From positions 1 through 5,664 of the forward strand of contig JADGNT010000379.1 in the NCBI GenBank assembly GCA_017883345.1: a stretch of DNA of 5,664 nt, given 5' to 3'. Made by a program: the position numbers and the translations under genes. The stretch's first letter is position 1. The number at the start of each line of letters is the position of its first letter. Positions 4,527 through 5,664 of this stretch are shown here, piece by piece. The stretch comes from Candidatus Solibacter sp. GTDB lineage: Bacteria > Acidobacteriota > Terriglobia > Bryobacterales > Bryobacteraceae. A model generated the notes under the pieces. The model was not told where the DNA came from. It did no database searches and saw only the letters and a program-made list of their open reading frames with translations.

Positions 4527-5664
4527 ATGAAATTTCCCTACGTCTTCCTGCTGGCGCTGATACCGTTAGTGCACGCGGGTGGACAGAGTCACTTCACGCC
4601 GACCAATCGCGTGTCCGGCGTCGGCATCTCCCGCGACGATATCTCCGAGGAGCTGTTGGACGTGCGCACCGAGCGGATGATCGAATCGCAGACGTTCAGC
4701 ATCATGCGCGAGTCAGGGGCGCTGCCCGGCGCCAAGCGCGTCACCGGCAATCCAAAATTGCAGGCTCTATTCCGTTCGGCGGCGGCGGCCAGCGGCATGC
4801 CGGCCTCGGTAATCGAGGCCATCTGCTATCTGGAGAGCTGGGGCGACCCCACGGCGCAGAGCGCCACCGGACCCAAAGGCATCATGCAGATCTCTGGCGC
4901 CACGGCCGTCAGCATGGGCCTCAAGGTGACTTATGCCACGCGATATAAGACGACGCGCGACAAAGTTCCGGTGAAGGCCAAGGGCAAACGAAAGCCAACT
5001 TACCGCACGGTCACGCGAAAAACACCGTACAAAGTGCTGGTGCGCGACGACCGCATGCTGCCGGAGCGCGCCATCCCGGCGGCGGCGCACTATCTGGCGG
5101 GGATGGAGCGCAAGTTCGGCGGGCAGGATTGGGCCGTGTTTGCGTACCACTGCGGCCAGGGATGTGTGGGGATGATGCAGGAAATCACGCGGCGCGCCCG
5201 CGGCATTCCCGCCGGCAAGATGACTGTGGCGCGCATGTTCTTCTCCCACAGTCCCGCCTGGAACCGCGAGTTGTACGACGCCATTCAGCAGCAGATGCAG
5301 CGCGACTATTCGCCGACTTACTGGTTCCGCATCCGGCGCGCCGAGCAGTTGCTGGCGCTGTATCGCCGCGATCCGGCGGAGTTCGCGCGCCTGGCGCAGG
5401 GCTATAAGAGCGACTTCGTCACCAATGCCCGCGCGCCGCACCGGCTCAGCGTGTGGCTCAAGAAGGACGACCTGGTGTTCCGCAGCGGCGACGATATTCG
5501 CGCCGCGTTGGGGCAGAAACTGGTCAAAGCTCTGAGACGGCCCAACTATTTCGGCTACGCCGTGAATCTTCCCGCCGATTCGGATTACCTCTCCGAGGCC
5601 TCGCCCTCGGCCATCGGCACGCTGGCCTACATCGCCTTCGAGACGCGGCGCCTGTATGAGGAGA
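4527..5664 (+). CDS. Exported lytic transglycosylase with SLT (GH23) domain, C-terminus beyond the window
   Basis: The visible 379 codons encode a secreted protein. A signal peptide (1-17: Lys2, hydrophobic core, VHA before the predicted cut) is followed by an uncharacterised segment, then an SLT domain from about residue 78. Catalytic Glu is E103 in ICYLESWGDPTAQS, followed by GPKGIMQISGATA (115-127), the usual ESxxDPxAxSxxGxxGxMQ pattern. Such enzymes cleave the MurNAc-GlcNAc bond of peptidoglycan, forming 1,6-anhydroMurNAc. The domain resumes at DDRMLPERAIPAAAHYL (174-190) and FGGQDWAVFAYHCGQGCVG, where the common AYNAGPG is replaced by AYHCGQGC with Cys209 and Cys213. Between these lies an unusual Lys/Arg-rich insertion (about 135-173). 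Residues 230-379 match nothing I recognise. The ATG at 4527 has no good Shine-Dalgarno but is fixed by the signal peptide. The gene may act on wall made by MtgA upstream; that link is inference from proximity. Confidence 0.86.
   Translation, partial: MKFPYVFLLALIPLVHAGGQSHFTPTNRVSGVGISRDDISEELLDVRTERMIESQTFSIMRESGALPGAKRVTGNPKLQALFRSAAAASGMPASVIEAICYLESWGDPTAQSATGPKGIMQISGATAVSMGLKVTYATRYKTTRDKVPVKAKGKRKPTYRTVTRKTPYKVLVRDDRMLPERAIPAAAHYLAGMERKFGGQDWAVFAYHCGQGCVGMMQEITRRARGIPAGKMTVARMFFSHSPAWNRELYDAIQQQMQRDYSPTYWFRIRRAEQLLALYRRDPAEFARLAQGYKSDFVTNARAPHRLSVWLKKDDLVFRSGDDIRAALGQKLVKALRRPNYFGYAVNLPADSDYLSEASPSAIGTLAYIAFETRRLYEE

Noticed and set aside
4767..5441. A 224-codon minus-strand frame opposite the lytic transglycosylase
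   Set aside because: The plus strand has a signal peptide and an SLT catalytic motif; the antisense product is Arg/His/Ala-rich and motif-free.
1..5664. A novel defence, mobile or biosynthetic system spanning the window
   Set aside because: No nucleases, recombinases, toxins, phage genes or biosynthetic cores are visible. All genes but the 84-residue one fall in familiar families, and their order does not itself show a functional system.

Overview
The window is GC-rich (roughly 60-65% by eye), densely coding bacterial chromosome. It has no phage, insertion-sequence, CRISPR, tRNA or rRNA signal. The gene content suggests an Acidobacteriota member of the Solibacter/Bryobacter type: tandem TIGR03067 domains (a family typical of Planctomycetes and soil acidobacteria), an ALDH7-type aldehyde dehydrogenase, a PAS-kinase/LuxR-regulator pair, and an intergenic cluster of CGCAGAG repeats. 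This taxonomic call is inference from gene content, not from a marker gene.

Layout, left half (minus strand, read right to left). A membrane PAS histidine kinase (1396-2799) overlaps a NarL/FixJ-type response regulator (743-1399) by an ATGA junction, so the two form a two-gene operon. A 167-bp spacer (576-742) with small inverted repeats follows. Next comes an 84-codon gene for an unrecognised small protein (321-575). Last is the N-terminal 92 codons of an ALDH7-like aldehyde dehydrogenase (1-276), which runs off the left edge and looks leaderless: a TAAAAT box lies 6 nt before its GTG start.

Layout, right half (plus strand). Only 26 bp separate the kinase ATG from the GTG of mtgA (2826-3530), a monofunctional peptidoglycan glycosyltransferase. 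That gap holds a perfect GTTAC-N4-GTAAC inverted repeat. Downstream of mtgA, four CGCAGA copies sit between two 9-bp direct repeats. They are followed by a consensus -10 box and a strong Shine-Dalgarno for a 256-residue protein with two TIGR03067 domains (3656-4426). After a 100-bp spacer with a 7-bp inverted repeat comes an exported GH23-type lytic transglycosylase (4527 to the right edge, incomplete). It carries an unusual Lys/Arg-rich insertion in its catalytic domain.

How the genes work together. MtgA polymerises glycan strands and the SLT-domain enzyme cuts them, so the right half has a cell-wall flavour. The divergent kinase/regulator pair shares the mtgA control region and could sense or regulate envelope state, but nothing in the sequence proves that link. 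The aldehyde dehydrogenase and the small protein look functionally unrelated. I found no convincing undescribed multi-gene system. The best leads are the shared divergent control region, the lytic transglycosylase insertion, the small unknown protein and the repeat cluster.
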